In this document: positions 34,201-43,285 of the stretch, in pieces
Position numbering within the stretch: position 1 is the first letter of the stretch
Layout of the letters: each line of letters starts with the position of its first letter
Source: Conidiobolus incongruus B7586
Lineage: Eukaryota; Entomophthoromycota; Entomophthoromycetes; Entomophthorales; Conidiobolaceae
Direction: 5' to 3'
Length of the DNA: 43,285 nucleotides
Assembly: GCA_000697335.1 (NCBI GenBank)
Contig: JNEM01009845.1
Span: forward strand, 1-43,285
Made by a program: the position numbers and the translations under genes
Notes under the pieces: model-generated
What the model was told of the DNA's origin: nothing
The model's database searches: none
What the model saw: only the letters and a program-made list of their open reading frames with translations

Positions 34201-34618
34201 CTATATCATTTCGTTATATTTAGTCAAATACATTTATGTTACTATTAGAATCATTATCAAGTAATTGGTCAGATAGCGATTAATACATAAAATAAACAAC
34301 TATTTTTGATCAATTAATAAATAAAATCATCATGATGAAATCACCTATTGATCTTCAAAGGAAAAATATTTATCAAATTAGCGAAATAACTCGATAAGAT
34401 CATTTTCAATGCTCAGTGATATTTTATATTGATAATTAGAAAATTAGAATGATTTATTAAGATTAAATTAAATGAAGGCTGCTGAATATAATACTATGTA
34501 TTTAATTTTTGATAGCTTGATTTTGATAGGAATGGGTTGTTTGAGGTGGGTATGTGAATGGGCATAGGCTGTGTTGGTAGCTTTGAATGAGAGGAATTAG
34601 GATTGGTGATGATAATGG
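34201..34618. other. Spacer between CSA relic and small membrane protein gene
   Basis: About 400 bases; A+T-rich. The right end (34500-34618), 3' of the minus-strand gene, is purine-rich on the plus strand. Confidence 0.45.
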
Positions 34619-35000
34619 TCATTTCTGGATTAATAACAGATGCTCAATCTCTTCATCTTCATTATCAATGTTTGCTTCATAATTTAATCTTGATAATAGA
34701 GCCTAAAGTAACCTAATAATAAAAATAATAAAACATGGGATATATATAGCTTACATAAATTTGGATAGACAGTATTATAATCAATATAAAAGACATCAAC
34801 AAAGTCCAAAAAATGCTCTGATAAAGTTTCAAACTAAAATAAATACTTAAAGCAATGATCACTTCTATTAAAACTGCCACAATGGCTCTATTGATGAGTT
34901 TTTTTCTAGCTCTTTGCTCTATTAACCATGCGGGATCTCCATTCAACTCTATAATCTCGCCTCCTTTAACCAGACTCACTTTATTTTTCTTCCAAAACAT
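34619..35000 (-). CDS. Small membrane protein of unknown function, 2 or more exons
   Basis: From ATG at 35000 the first exon runs to 34755 and the second, 34702-34619, adds a charged tail (LLSRLNYEANIDNEDEEIEH), giving 109 residues. The N-terminal part is polar (KKNKVSLVKGGEIIELNGDP); two hydrophobic segments follow at about residues 39-57 (AIVAVLIEVIIALSIYFSL) and 62-81 (SIFWTLLMSFILIIILSIQI). Intron 34703-34754 has a second AG ten bases earlier; using that one would end the protein after a short VTLGSIIKIKL-like tail. The frame is open upstream to 35042 and hydrophobic, so an upstream exon is likely (for example one ending near 35068, GT donor and AG acceptor about 53 nt apart). I do not recognise the family. 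Confidence 0.5.
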
Positions 35001-35042
35001 ACACAATAATACTGATATAGAATACCAAGTATAAGGATTCAA

Positions 35043-35465
35043 AACACAAATGGAATGAAGTTAACATGATTTATATAATTTTGAGAGAATAGAAGTCTTA
35101 ATGCAGATCAGGAGTTCAATTTCCAAACACAGACAATCAAACTCAAATTCATTCATCATTAAATTAAATCAACCTAACCCAATTAGTCAATCGCGCTCTC
35201 CTCCTCCAGCTCTCATGTTGTCCAATTCATTAAGTTGCAAATTTAGCATCAAACTTTAATTATTCATTTATAAATAAGTAACACGGCTTATGAATCACGG
35301 ATTATTTATATAATAAGATTAAATACTTTATAGTTACTTAGTTAACCAAATTAGGATACCCCAGTCCCACAAATTTATATTATATGAAGAAATATTCAAC
35401 TTAAATTAGTATGATATAAACAATATCATTAATTCTAGTTGTAAACCATTTAATAAATAGTATAT
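35043..35465. promoter_or_regulatory. Divergent region between small membrane protein gene and twinfilin
   Basis: About 420 bp. It contains a C-rich stretch unusual for the spacers (CGCGCTCTCCTCCTCCAG near 35191-35208). It may hold both promoters and perhaps the first exon of the membrane protein gene. Confidence 0.4.
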
Positions 35466-36965
35466 ATGTCACACCAAAGTGGAATTTCAGGTCAATATAT
35501 ACTCAAGTCAACCAAATCACATCAGTATATTTACATATAAACATCATTTAGCTTCTCAAGATTTAATTAAAACTTTTGCTGAAGCCTGTCAAATCGATAA
35601 CTCACAAGCTGATCAAATTCGTTTGATTAAAATTCAACTACCTGATGGTAACCCCATTCCACATCATACGCCTTTAGTATAGCAAATATATTGATACATA
35701 TTTAGAACAATTTCAAGTAACTCAAACTGAATCGATTCAAGAAAATTGGAAACAAGGTAAATGACTGAATATAATTATAATTTAATAACAATTAATTGTA
35801 AAAGATTTCCAAAAGATTCAAGATTCTGCTAAAGATAATCAACCTGCATATATTGCATATCGATTAGATTCCACCAAGGAACAAGATCAAGGTGCTTGGA
35901 TCCTTATTTGCTTTATACCTGAAACAACTCATGTATTCAACTATATCGTTATTCATTTCAATTATTGTTAATGAGTCAATTATAGGTACGTCAAAAGATG
36001 CTATACGCTTCTAGCAAAGCCACTTTATTAAAAGACTTGGGTGCACAACACTTCCAAGTCAAATACTACGCATATAATCAGGTATTAAAAATACTGATTC
36101 AACCAAATGGCATCCTTATCAAATTCAATATAGAATGAATTATCTTTGAAAGTATATTTGGAGTATTTAGAACATCAAAAAGCAAGTGCTCCTTTAACAC
36201 AACAGGAGCAAGAGGCAAAGTTCGCTCAAGAATTAGAAGTAATTTTTCAAATTGAATATTTAAAAATTTACTCTAACCAATTTTGGATCTAGTCTGCCGA
36301 TCTTATACAATCACCCCAAAGACGCACTCATGTTTCTGGAATGCAGGTAGACTTTACAGAAGCTGCGAAAGCTGCTCTTCAGGAATTTAATGATGCATCT
36401 TACGTATGGTGATTTTAGCTGTCAACATGTCTGAAAATAATATAAATTTAGAGGAGACAATTGAAGATAGCTATGATTTCACCAACGTCCATTACGCTAG
36501 CCCATTCCCAAGTGATCAACCTAGATATGTCTTGGTCAGGGTTTCTAATGATGCTACCAACAGTGACTATAATAGTAAGTAATGATGTGTTACTTTAATG
36601 ATTTTGATATCCTAAACATAATTGATGTAGTGTTCGTGTACTGGTGCCCTGGAAATTCACCAGTTCGGCAACGAATGGTATATTCATCCTATAAAGGATC
36701 AGTGCTTCAGTATATTCAAGATGAGCTGCAGATCCCATTAAAAAGCAAATTTGAATTGGACCAAAAAGATGAATTGACATTAGAGAGATTAACAGAACAT
36801 TTAACCCCTTCTGAAACTTCGCCCATATTAGCCAATCAAGAATTAGGAAATCAGTTAAATCCTCTACCTCCTTCTGATAAACCCAAGTTTTCAAGACCTC
36901 AAGACCTGGAAGAAGATAATTCATCATATTTATTGTATTCACAATATCACCATTTTCGAAAATAA
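35466..36965 (+). CDS. Twinfilin (actin monomer-binding, two ADF-H domains), 8 exons, one frame slip
   Basis: Exons 35466-35490, 35552-35756, 35805-35932, 35986-36081, 36164-36238, 36293-36403, 36454-36574, 36631-36965; about 364 residues. The start MSHQSGISASQDLIKTFAEA is the classic twinfilin N-terminus. The first ADF-H domain contains AYIAYRLDST and VRQKMLYASSKATLLKDLG, then YLEHQKASAPLTQQEQE corresponds to the interdomain linker. The second ADF-H domain contains RYVLVRV, FVYWCPGNSPVRQRMVYSSY and ELDQKDELTLERLTEHL. Twinfilin caps barbed ends and binds ADP-actin monomers. Within exon 2 the frame meets TAG at 35680-35682, while the conserved continuation (YIDTYLEQFQVTQ) is in the +1 frame; no intron fits the shift. 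Exon 7 has two AG acceptors two bases apart, and the one preserving frame was used. Confidence 0.88.
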
Positions 36966-37128
36966 ATCATTTTGAATTGGTTAAGCAATATATTTTACTT
37001 TTAATTAATTTCCTTCAATATAATCTTAATTTAAACTTAAATTAATTATCCAGAATTTTTATATATAACTAAAATATCATAATCTAAAATTCAATACATT
37101 GAATTGAAGCAAATTTATTCTTGCAAAA

Positions 37129-37320
37129 ATGAATCTTATTAACTACAGATTATTGATGCTCATGATGGCTGCAAATTTAGCTGATCAAGCTGAATTTGAT
37201 ACTCAAACAGATCAAACTGAATGGAATAAAGAATTTGGACGATATTTAGCAAGTTTACCTCAAGATAAGCTACGTGAAATATTCCAAACCGATGGAACTG
37301 TATCCATCTATCCAGATTAA
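37129..37320 (+). CDS. Hypothetical 63-residue protein
   Basis: Open from ATG 37129 to TAA 37320 in the gap between twinfilin and the nucleoporin gene. Composition is protein-like rather than random A+T: NLADQAEFDTQTDQ, EWNKEFGRYLASLPQDKLRE and FQTDGTVSIYPD. Residues 1-20 are Met/Leu-rich and could be an artefact if a later Met is the start. The A+T-rich DNA before it has no obvious upstream exon. No family recognised. Confidence 0.45.
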   Translation: MNLINYRLLMLMMAANLADQAEFDTQTDQTEWNKEFGRYLASLPQDKLREIFQTDGTVSIYPD

Positions 37321-37412
37321 ACTTATTAATAAAAATTTTATTTATTAATATATCGATGTAATAACAATGAAATGCATTTTTATTAAACCAAGTGACTAAT
37401 CTTCAATATAAA

Positions 37413-40400
37413 TTACTGCCTTCTAGATTTAGGCTTAGCAATTACACGATCTCTCAGATGAGGTGGCACAACATTAGAAGGGCTAGAATCTCTAGAATTA
37501 ACAGATGAGTTTGGACCCGAACTGGCACCACTGTGAACAGAATTCGTTCTGCTACTAAAACCTAGATTAGGGGCAAAGGGGTTAGCTTGGGTATTAGGTG
37601 CAAATGCATTATTTTGAACTAATCCAGATCCAAAGCCAGTGTTATTGGGCATGGAGTTATTAGTGCCAAATGAACTGGAACCAAACCCGGATTGGAATCC
37701 TGAATTTGTAGTAGAAGTACCAAACCCTGGACCCGAATTCACGTTGGTGTTTGATCCAAATCCATTTGGTACATTGTTATTGTTAGAACCAAAACCACCC
37801 GATCCAAAACCTGTGTTAGGGCCAAAGCGGCCGGATCCAAAGGAGTTAGTAGCGCCAAAGCTATTGGAATTGGAGAATGGGTTAGGGGAGCTGTTATTGG
37901 ATCCAAATGAATTGTTGAAAGTGTTAGTGGAAAATCCTGAGGAGGTGTTATTATTTCCAAAATTGTTTCCTGATTGGAAGCCGCCAGAAGCATTCATGGT
38001 ATTTGTAGAAAGAGGGGCGAGAGCAAAAGGATTTGCTGAATTTGAGCTGGCGAATACATCTTTGGGAGGATTTGCCGACCCAAAGGATTGGGACTTGGGA
38101 CGAAATCCGGAATTGGCGGGTTGATTTTGAGCAAATTTGTTAACTGCAAAAGGGCTGGGGCTGGGGTTGGAGAATGAATTGCTTGCATTGCTCGAAACAG
38201 CAAATGGGTTTTGCAGAGGAGTGGAAGCATTGGCTGATCCAAAGGATGTAGAGACAGTGGAAGAAGCTTGAAAAGGATTCTTAAGGCGTTTAGATGAGAG
38301 AGTAGGCGAGGTGGGGGGACGAGGAGGTGAGATTTGCATAGAACCACTCGTATCAGGAGTAACCTGCATAGGAGTGATGCTCATGGGAGATGATGGTGAA
38401 ACAGTAGGAAGTTGTACTAAAGATTTAGATGGGGTTTCACTGGCTTCAGAAGCTGCTGCTTTGGGTGCAAATGGATTCGAAATTACAGGGGCAGGAGTAG
38501 AAATTTGAGCAGTAGATAATGCAGCTGGTTGGGAAACACTCACAGTAGAGCTCTGAGTGGAGCTGGGAGAAGATGTGGCACCAAATTTAAAGCCAAAGGT
38601 TCCGAAAGATTGAGATGAAGCTTCACTTTTAGCTTCGTAGCATCTGGTTTTGAAGTAACGGTCGTAGTAGAAGCAGGCATTTCCTGGGGCTGATTTTCAT
38701 TGGAATCTTGATTAGTAGTAGCTAGAGAAATGGACGTAGCGTTGGTTTGACTTCCTTCGGGCTTTGCTTCGCTCGTTATATTGCCAGATTTGGTGACTTG
38801 ATCTTGACTAATGGTATTTTGATTGGATAAAGAAGGAGAAACAAGCGAAAATGAAGATTTTGTTTCGGTAACATTATTAGGAGTAAAATTTTCTTTATCT
38901 TCAGTTACTTTAAGAGTTGTAGAATTTGCATCAGACTTAGTTGCTTCGGTATTTTGGATAGTTGGAGTTGCATCAGACTTTGGAGCGGAGTTCAAAGAAG
39001 AAAATTGACCAAATGATGGAGCGTCAGTTGGAGATTTGGCAAAAATACTTGGCTTAGTTAATGAAGTGGACCCAAATGGAATTGAAGGAATAGCATTGAG
39101 CTCAGTTTTTTCTAGATAGTTCTCTTTCTCTTGTTCCTCGTTAGCAGGGATATCCTTAGAGCCGAACTTGAAAGATGATTTGGCTGAAAATGAATAAGGA
39201 CTAGTATTCTTATGATTAGGAAGTAATTCTTTTCCAGAATCGGACTTAAGATCTAAACAAGTTTTGGGTGTAGCACCAAAATTAAATGCTGGGGCTGTCG
39301 TTTGTTGATCTGTTTTTGATGCAAAGAAAGACCCAAATGGTTTTGCAGAAAAAGTATCACTCGAAACTTTACTTGGATCAGTAGATTCTGTCGAGATAAC
39401 TGTAGTAGATTTGGAAAGATCAGCCTTCTCAGTACCAGTGACATTAGTTTGGGAATCGGCAACATTAGATTTTTTGCTCAAAATGGGTGCAATTTCAGAA
39501 GAAGAGGGCTCGACATCAATTGAATCACCAAAACTTCGTTTGTTTTTAGATTTTACAAGTTGGTCAGAACTAGTAGCTAAAGTGTTACTAGTCAAAGGCT
39601 TAGATGGAATGCTACAAAAGGAAGAAATTTTAGAAGGTTGCTCTTCGGATGAAGCAAGAGATCTTTTCTTAGATGTGGAACAGGATTCCAATTCAGAAAC
39701 CGATGAAGCTGCCGAAAAAGTATTCTTGGGAATAGTGGTGATACTTTATTTTCGAGAGGAGTGGCTTGTGAAGTAAAAAGATTTGCGCCTATAGTCTTAG
39801 AATGCGATTCCAATAATGGTTTAGTCGAAGAAACTATAGTTGCAGTAGATTTAACTTCGGTCAAGGGTTTGGATGATGTTTGAGCATCCTTTAGGGATTT
39901 AGCAGCTGCCTTTTTGTCAGCAAAATATTTCTTAAGATCCACAAGCCATTTTTCCTCAAGAGGATCCGGTTGGACTGAATCATCTTGAATTTGGTGACCA
40001 ATAAGCTGGTGGTCAGTTTTGGTCAAATCTATAAGATCCAAGTTATGCTCATTAACTGCGGATTCTTATTATTCAAGTAGATGGTTTAAAAACAGGGGGA
40101 ATAATTGTTGCAGTGTTAGTAGTATAGTCATAACGATACTGATAAAAGGGGAAATTTTCATAATTGAAATAAGTAGTAATTGCCAATAATCTCGCGGAAT
40201 ACATGATTCGACGATTTTGGTAAACTAAGTAAGAAGGAGTCCAAATAGATTTCTTCAACAAGTTATCTTTGACAGCTTTAGCTACCTCATAGTCATAGGG
40301 AGTGATATTGCGGAAAAAATGAGACACTTCGTCAGGAGTTTCATAATGTTCTCCCAAAATAGGATGCTTAGGGTCAAATTCATGGAAAGGAAAGCATGAA

Positions 40401-40824
40401 AAATCTTCTTCGGAATAAGAAATACAAGGCCTTTCTGATGGAGGAAGTCGCGGGGTAGCTACTACTAAATTAACAGAGTTTGGGTTCAAAGGGAGGTCCA
40501 ATGGAGGCAACACTATTCTGTCGAGCTCTTGATCAATCGGGTAGCTGATTGTTAGAGATTGTTCCATAGTATTTGATTTGGATTCATTTTTGGAAAACCA
40601 ATTGAATAAGCGCTTAAACAATTTCAAGGGGTTACTGTCTTTTTCCTCATTATTTTCAGCAATCTAAATAATAGAAAAGGATTAATAAAGAAAAATAAAA
40701 TGATAGAGAATAGTATTACCAATTCATTTGTTGGGATTTCTTTTTGTTTTTTCTGAGGAGTATTTAAATAAGGGTGTAATTGCTTTTGTTGATCTTTTTT
40801 TGATGTAGCAATGAATTTTGGCAT
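37413..40824 (-). CDS. FG-repeat nucleoporin (Nup1/Nup153/POM121-like), multi-exon, with two frame slips
   Basis: Exon 1 is 40824-40720 (MPKFIATSKKDQQK..), intron 40719-40664, exon 2 from 40663. Exon 2 holds an amphipathic stretch (LKLFKRLFNWFSKN) suited to nuclear-membrane binding and a conserved-looking region (TPRLPPSERPCISY, DYEVAKAVKDNLLKKS). The FG-rich frame starts near 40064 without its own ATG, so it must be spliced to exon 2; an intron 40134-40065 (or -40056) with a TACTAAC branch site at 40121-40115 keeps phase. The FG part (to 37413) has scattered FxFG and FG units (KPFGSFFASK, SFGTFGFKFGA), then dense GFG/SFG/NPF repeats rich in Asn and Ser, and a basic end (PPHLRDRVIAKPKSRRQ). 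Two -1 slips, near 39725-39755 and 38630-38655, interrupt the frame. About 1,100 residues in all. Such proteins line the pore and bind importins. Confidence 0.75.
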
Positions 40825-42499
40825 ATTCTAATATAAGAAAATATACAATATATTATATATAAATATATTGAATTATTAAGAATAAAATGACATCTTACGT
40901 AAATTAAGATAAAAGAACAATGATCTATTATATAAATCAATTTCAACCAATATTTTATGGGATTCTTGTGATTCTTGAACTGAAAGAATTAATCAAATCA
41001 CCTAAAAGTTTGAAAAGAGAATTGTGTTAATTTATAAAAAGGAATTATTATAGGATTTTGGAAATTTTTAGTTTCGAATATGACGCATTGACTACACAAT
41101 AAGAATTTGAGGCTTTAGGACAAAATTAGTAAAGCTAATTTGAATTATCCTAACTAAGTATCAAGCTAAAAACTATTTGATAACTAATATCAGATAAAAA
41201 ATATACATTTTTAAATACACTCTTTAACAACAAAAAAATGCTAAATACAAAAACAGATGCGAATTTTGATTTTTTCTATTAAATTATTCAAAATAAAATT
41301 ATAACTAAAATATCTTAATCATTTATAATGATATTCATTTTATAGTGTAACAAAAAAGATAAATAGGTTGATATAATTTTCAGTTATTATTAATAAATTA
41401 TAATAGTTAAATATACAAAAATTCCATATAATATATATATTTCTAAAATATATCTAATATTTCAAGTATAATTAATCAGTATATACATTAAAGATCAACT
41501 CGTAAAAATATTTCGTTATATAACTATATAAATATATAATATTTAGATTAAATATTCATATAAACCAAAAATTATATCAATTAAAAATTGAATTTATCAA
41601 AAAATTCACCAGTAAAAGATAATTTTAAATAAATGATATAAAATTATTAGCAAATACATTGTATTTAAAATTCTAGAAAATGCAACTAATAAAAAGAGAA
41701 TCAGAATTTTGATGGACCAAAATCAAATACTTAAAATCTAAAAATATTAGTATAATATTTTCAATTATAACCACACACTACTAAAATTATAATTACTAAT
41801 ATCCTGATTTAATATAATGATTTCGATCAATATAATTTATTATCTCAAATGAATAGATTAATTATAATATATGTAATTAGGAAATCACATATACTTCATT
41901 AAACTATTACACCAAACAAATACTATTATGTTTAATTTTTTTAACAATCAACAGCGAATAACAGATTTCAAGTTGAAATAAAGAATACACATATATTACA
42001 GATTTCCTTTTAAATTGACTGTAACATCAAGGATAAAAAGTGTTCATTTTAATCAACAAGGGTTAAAAATAATGCTTAATTAATACAGCATACCTATTAC
42101 CGCAATCATCTTCACCAATTATAAATAATTTTCTAATTCATATCATCATAATACTTATTGATGAATACAAAAAAGTAATTTATTGAAGAATAACTAAAAG
42201 TTCAAATAATAGATATATAATCAGATCTTAGGATCAATATTCAAAATTATGAATTCGAAAATATAAACTTACAATATTTGAATATTAACATTCAACTGAT
42301 CAACAGGCCTTTGGATAGTATTATAAAATTTGGATCAAACTATCTTAGCCTTACTCAAGATTACAATAAAATTATATCTAAGCAAAAAACTGCTCTTTCT
42401 CAAAGATCCCGTAAAATCAATTAAGACTTATGTTTGAAGCAGCCTTCAAAGTAAAAGTTTTTCATATCCTTACTGAGTACCCTTCAAAAGCATAAAAAC
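40825..42499. other. A+T-rich spacer, no gene seen
   Basis: About 1.7 kb between the nucleoporin start and the protease relic. The last 150 bases may hold eroded 5' coding DNA of the protease, but nothing readable. Confidence 0.5.
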
Positions 42500-43129
42500 C
42501 ACCATTGTGACAGAACCCTAATAGATTAAACACTATACTAACTGCAGCTCATTGCTATGTTAACAATACGTCCCAACTTACAGCTAACATCCATCATGAC
42601 TTGAGAAAAAATCCAGAGCAAGAACAAGGTCAAGTTTCAAAATTGGCAAGATTATCAACCATCCGACCTTTAGCTCCCCTACTTTTGGTCAGAGGATATA
42701 GCGTTATGGAAACTTGGAACCAACTGTACAATTGAAAAATATGCCAAATTGCCAGATTCTGAAATAGATATTACTCCTGAAAAATATAAACAAGGAACAA
42801 TTGTGGGTTGGGGAAGGTCCAAGCCTCAGGATACAGTAAGTTCTAATATACTTTTACAGTCCAATGTACCCATTCATTCCTATGAAGAATGTAAGAAAAA
42901 TTTCAGCGCTGATCTCAATCCAAAGACTCATATCTGTGCAGGGTTTATCCAATCAAAAGGAAATGCATGCCATGGGGATTCTGGTGGTCCTCTATTTTGG
43001 TATGATGAAGACGGCCAACCAATTGAAATAGGGTTGGTGAGTTTTGGATCAGAAGGAGACTGTATGGATACTCCAGTAGTCTTTACCAATATTTCCAAAT
43101 ATTTAGATTGGATTAGTAAGAATAAATAA
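42500..43129 (+). pseudogene. Decayed chymotrypsin-fold (S1A) serine protease gene, 3' half still open
   Basis: The second half is open from ATG 42749 to 43129 and carries VGWG, paired cysteines, the nucleophile loop CHGDSGGPLFWYDEDG and the C-terminal helix (FTNISKYLDWISKNK). Upstream, the His motif TAAHCY (about 42541) and the Asp region EDIALWKLG (about 42695) are readable but lie in different frames, with about three interruptions; the TLID strand before the His loop is also eroded. The S1-pocket position six before the Ser is Asn, and Val replaces the usual Gly near the end of the loop, so trypsin specificity is unlikely. Either the gene is dead or the 5' part suffers from sequence errors. 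S1A proteases are common in Entomophthorales and rare in yeasts. Confidence 0.7.
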
Positions 43130-43285
43130 TTTATTAAATTAATATATGAACAGTTTAATACAAATAGATATTAAAGTTCTTAAATATCACTTGAATGCCA
43201 TAATTATGTCTATTACATAAATAATTTTTCATTAATTTAATGATTGATATATTTATATTAGTAATAATGTAAAGAATCCGAGCCC

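Noticed and set aside
36595-36942. Minus-strand open frame inside the last twinfilin exon
   Set aside because: Antisense shadow of the second ADF-H domain.
37639-38124. Long plus-strand open frame opposite the nucleoporin repeats
   Set aside because: Shadow of the FG-repeat coding sequence; composition mirrors the opposite strand.
1-43285. Reverse transcriptase, capsid, long terminal repeats, CRISPR arrays and tRNA genes
   Set aside because: None recognised on either strand; no cloverleaf-like G+C islands, regular spaced repeats or polymerase motifs were seen by eye. A tRNAscan or profile search could still find divergent cases.

Overview
The window looks like nuclear DNA of an early-diverging fungus. 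Spacers are extremely A+T-rich, and one 1.7 kb block has almost no G or C. Genes carry many short spliceosomal introns, mostly 46-60 nt, and ribosomal protein genes use a C-ending codon set. The fused FolB-FolB-HPPK-DHPS folate enzyme is a fungal hallmark. Several genes are absent from baker's yeast but shared with animals (PPP1R21, NRBF2, twinfilin, pseudouridine-5'-phosphatase, a C1orf109-like protein), and there is a chymotrypsin-fold protease relic. Together these fit a zygomycete-grade lineage such as Entomophthoromycotina. That placement is inference; no marker here fixes the genus.

Layout from left to right: the 3' part of an RPS13 gene; a 3 kb spacer; a 12-exon PPP1R21 (FERRY subunit) homologue; a 5-exon NRBF2/Atg38 homologue; FOL1 on the minus strand; a decayed gene with a CxxC zinc-binding patch (16.7-17.4 kb); a histidine acid phosphatase of the ACP6 type (minus); a Bin3/MePCE RNA cap methyltransferase (minus), divergent from an 8-exon PUDP-like HAD phosphatase; a coding relic (24.2-25.1 kb) and an A+T desert; a Get5/UBL4A-like gene (minus); RPS26; a second, complete RPS13 (minus), head-to-head with a C1orf109/AIRIM-like gene; a decayed ERCC8/CSA gene; a small membrane protein (minus); twinfilin; a 63-residue ORF; a large FG-repeat nucleoporin (minus); and a decayed serine protease gene.

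Most genes are independent housekeeping genes. Loose links exist: PPP1R21 and NRBF2 lie in tandem and both families work on early endosome or autophagy membranes; RPS26, RPS13 and the AIRIM-like gene all serve ribosome production, the last two across a 216-bp shared promoter. The two RPS13 copies, inverted and about 31 kb apart, share a 194-bp identical core with silent differences near both ends of the compared coding stretch and unrelated flanks, which points to gene conversion.

Several otherwise well-conserved genes (nucleoporin, twinfilin, AIRIM-like) carry isolated one-base frame slips. These may be assembly indels, early decay or unusual decoding; raw reads would decide. I saw no convincing virus-derived element, CRISPR array or tRNA gene. 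I did not find a clearly new multi-gene system; the strongest leads are the FERRY subunit in a fungus, the RPS13 conversion tract, the CSA relic and the frame slips.
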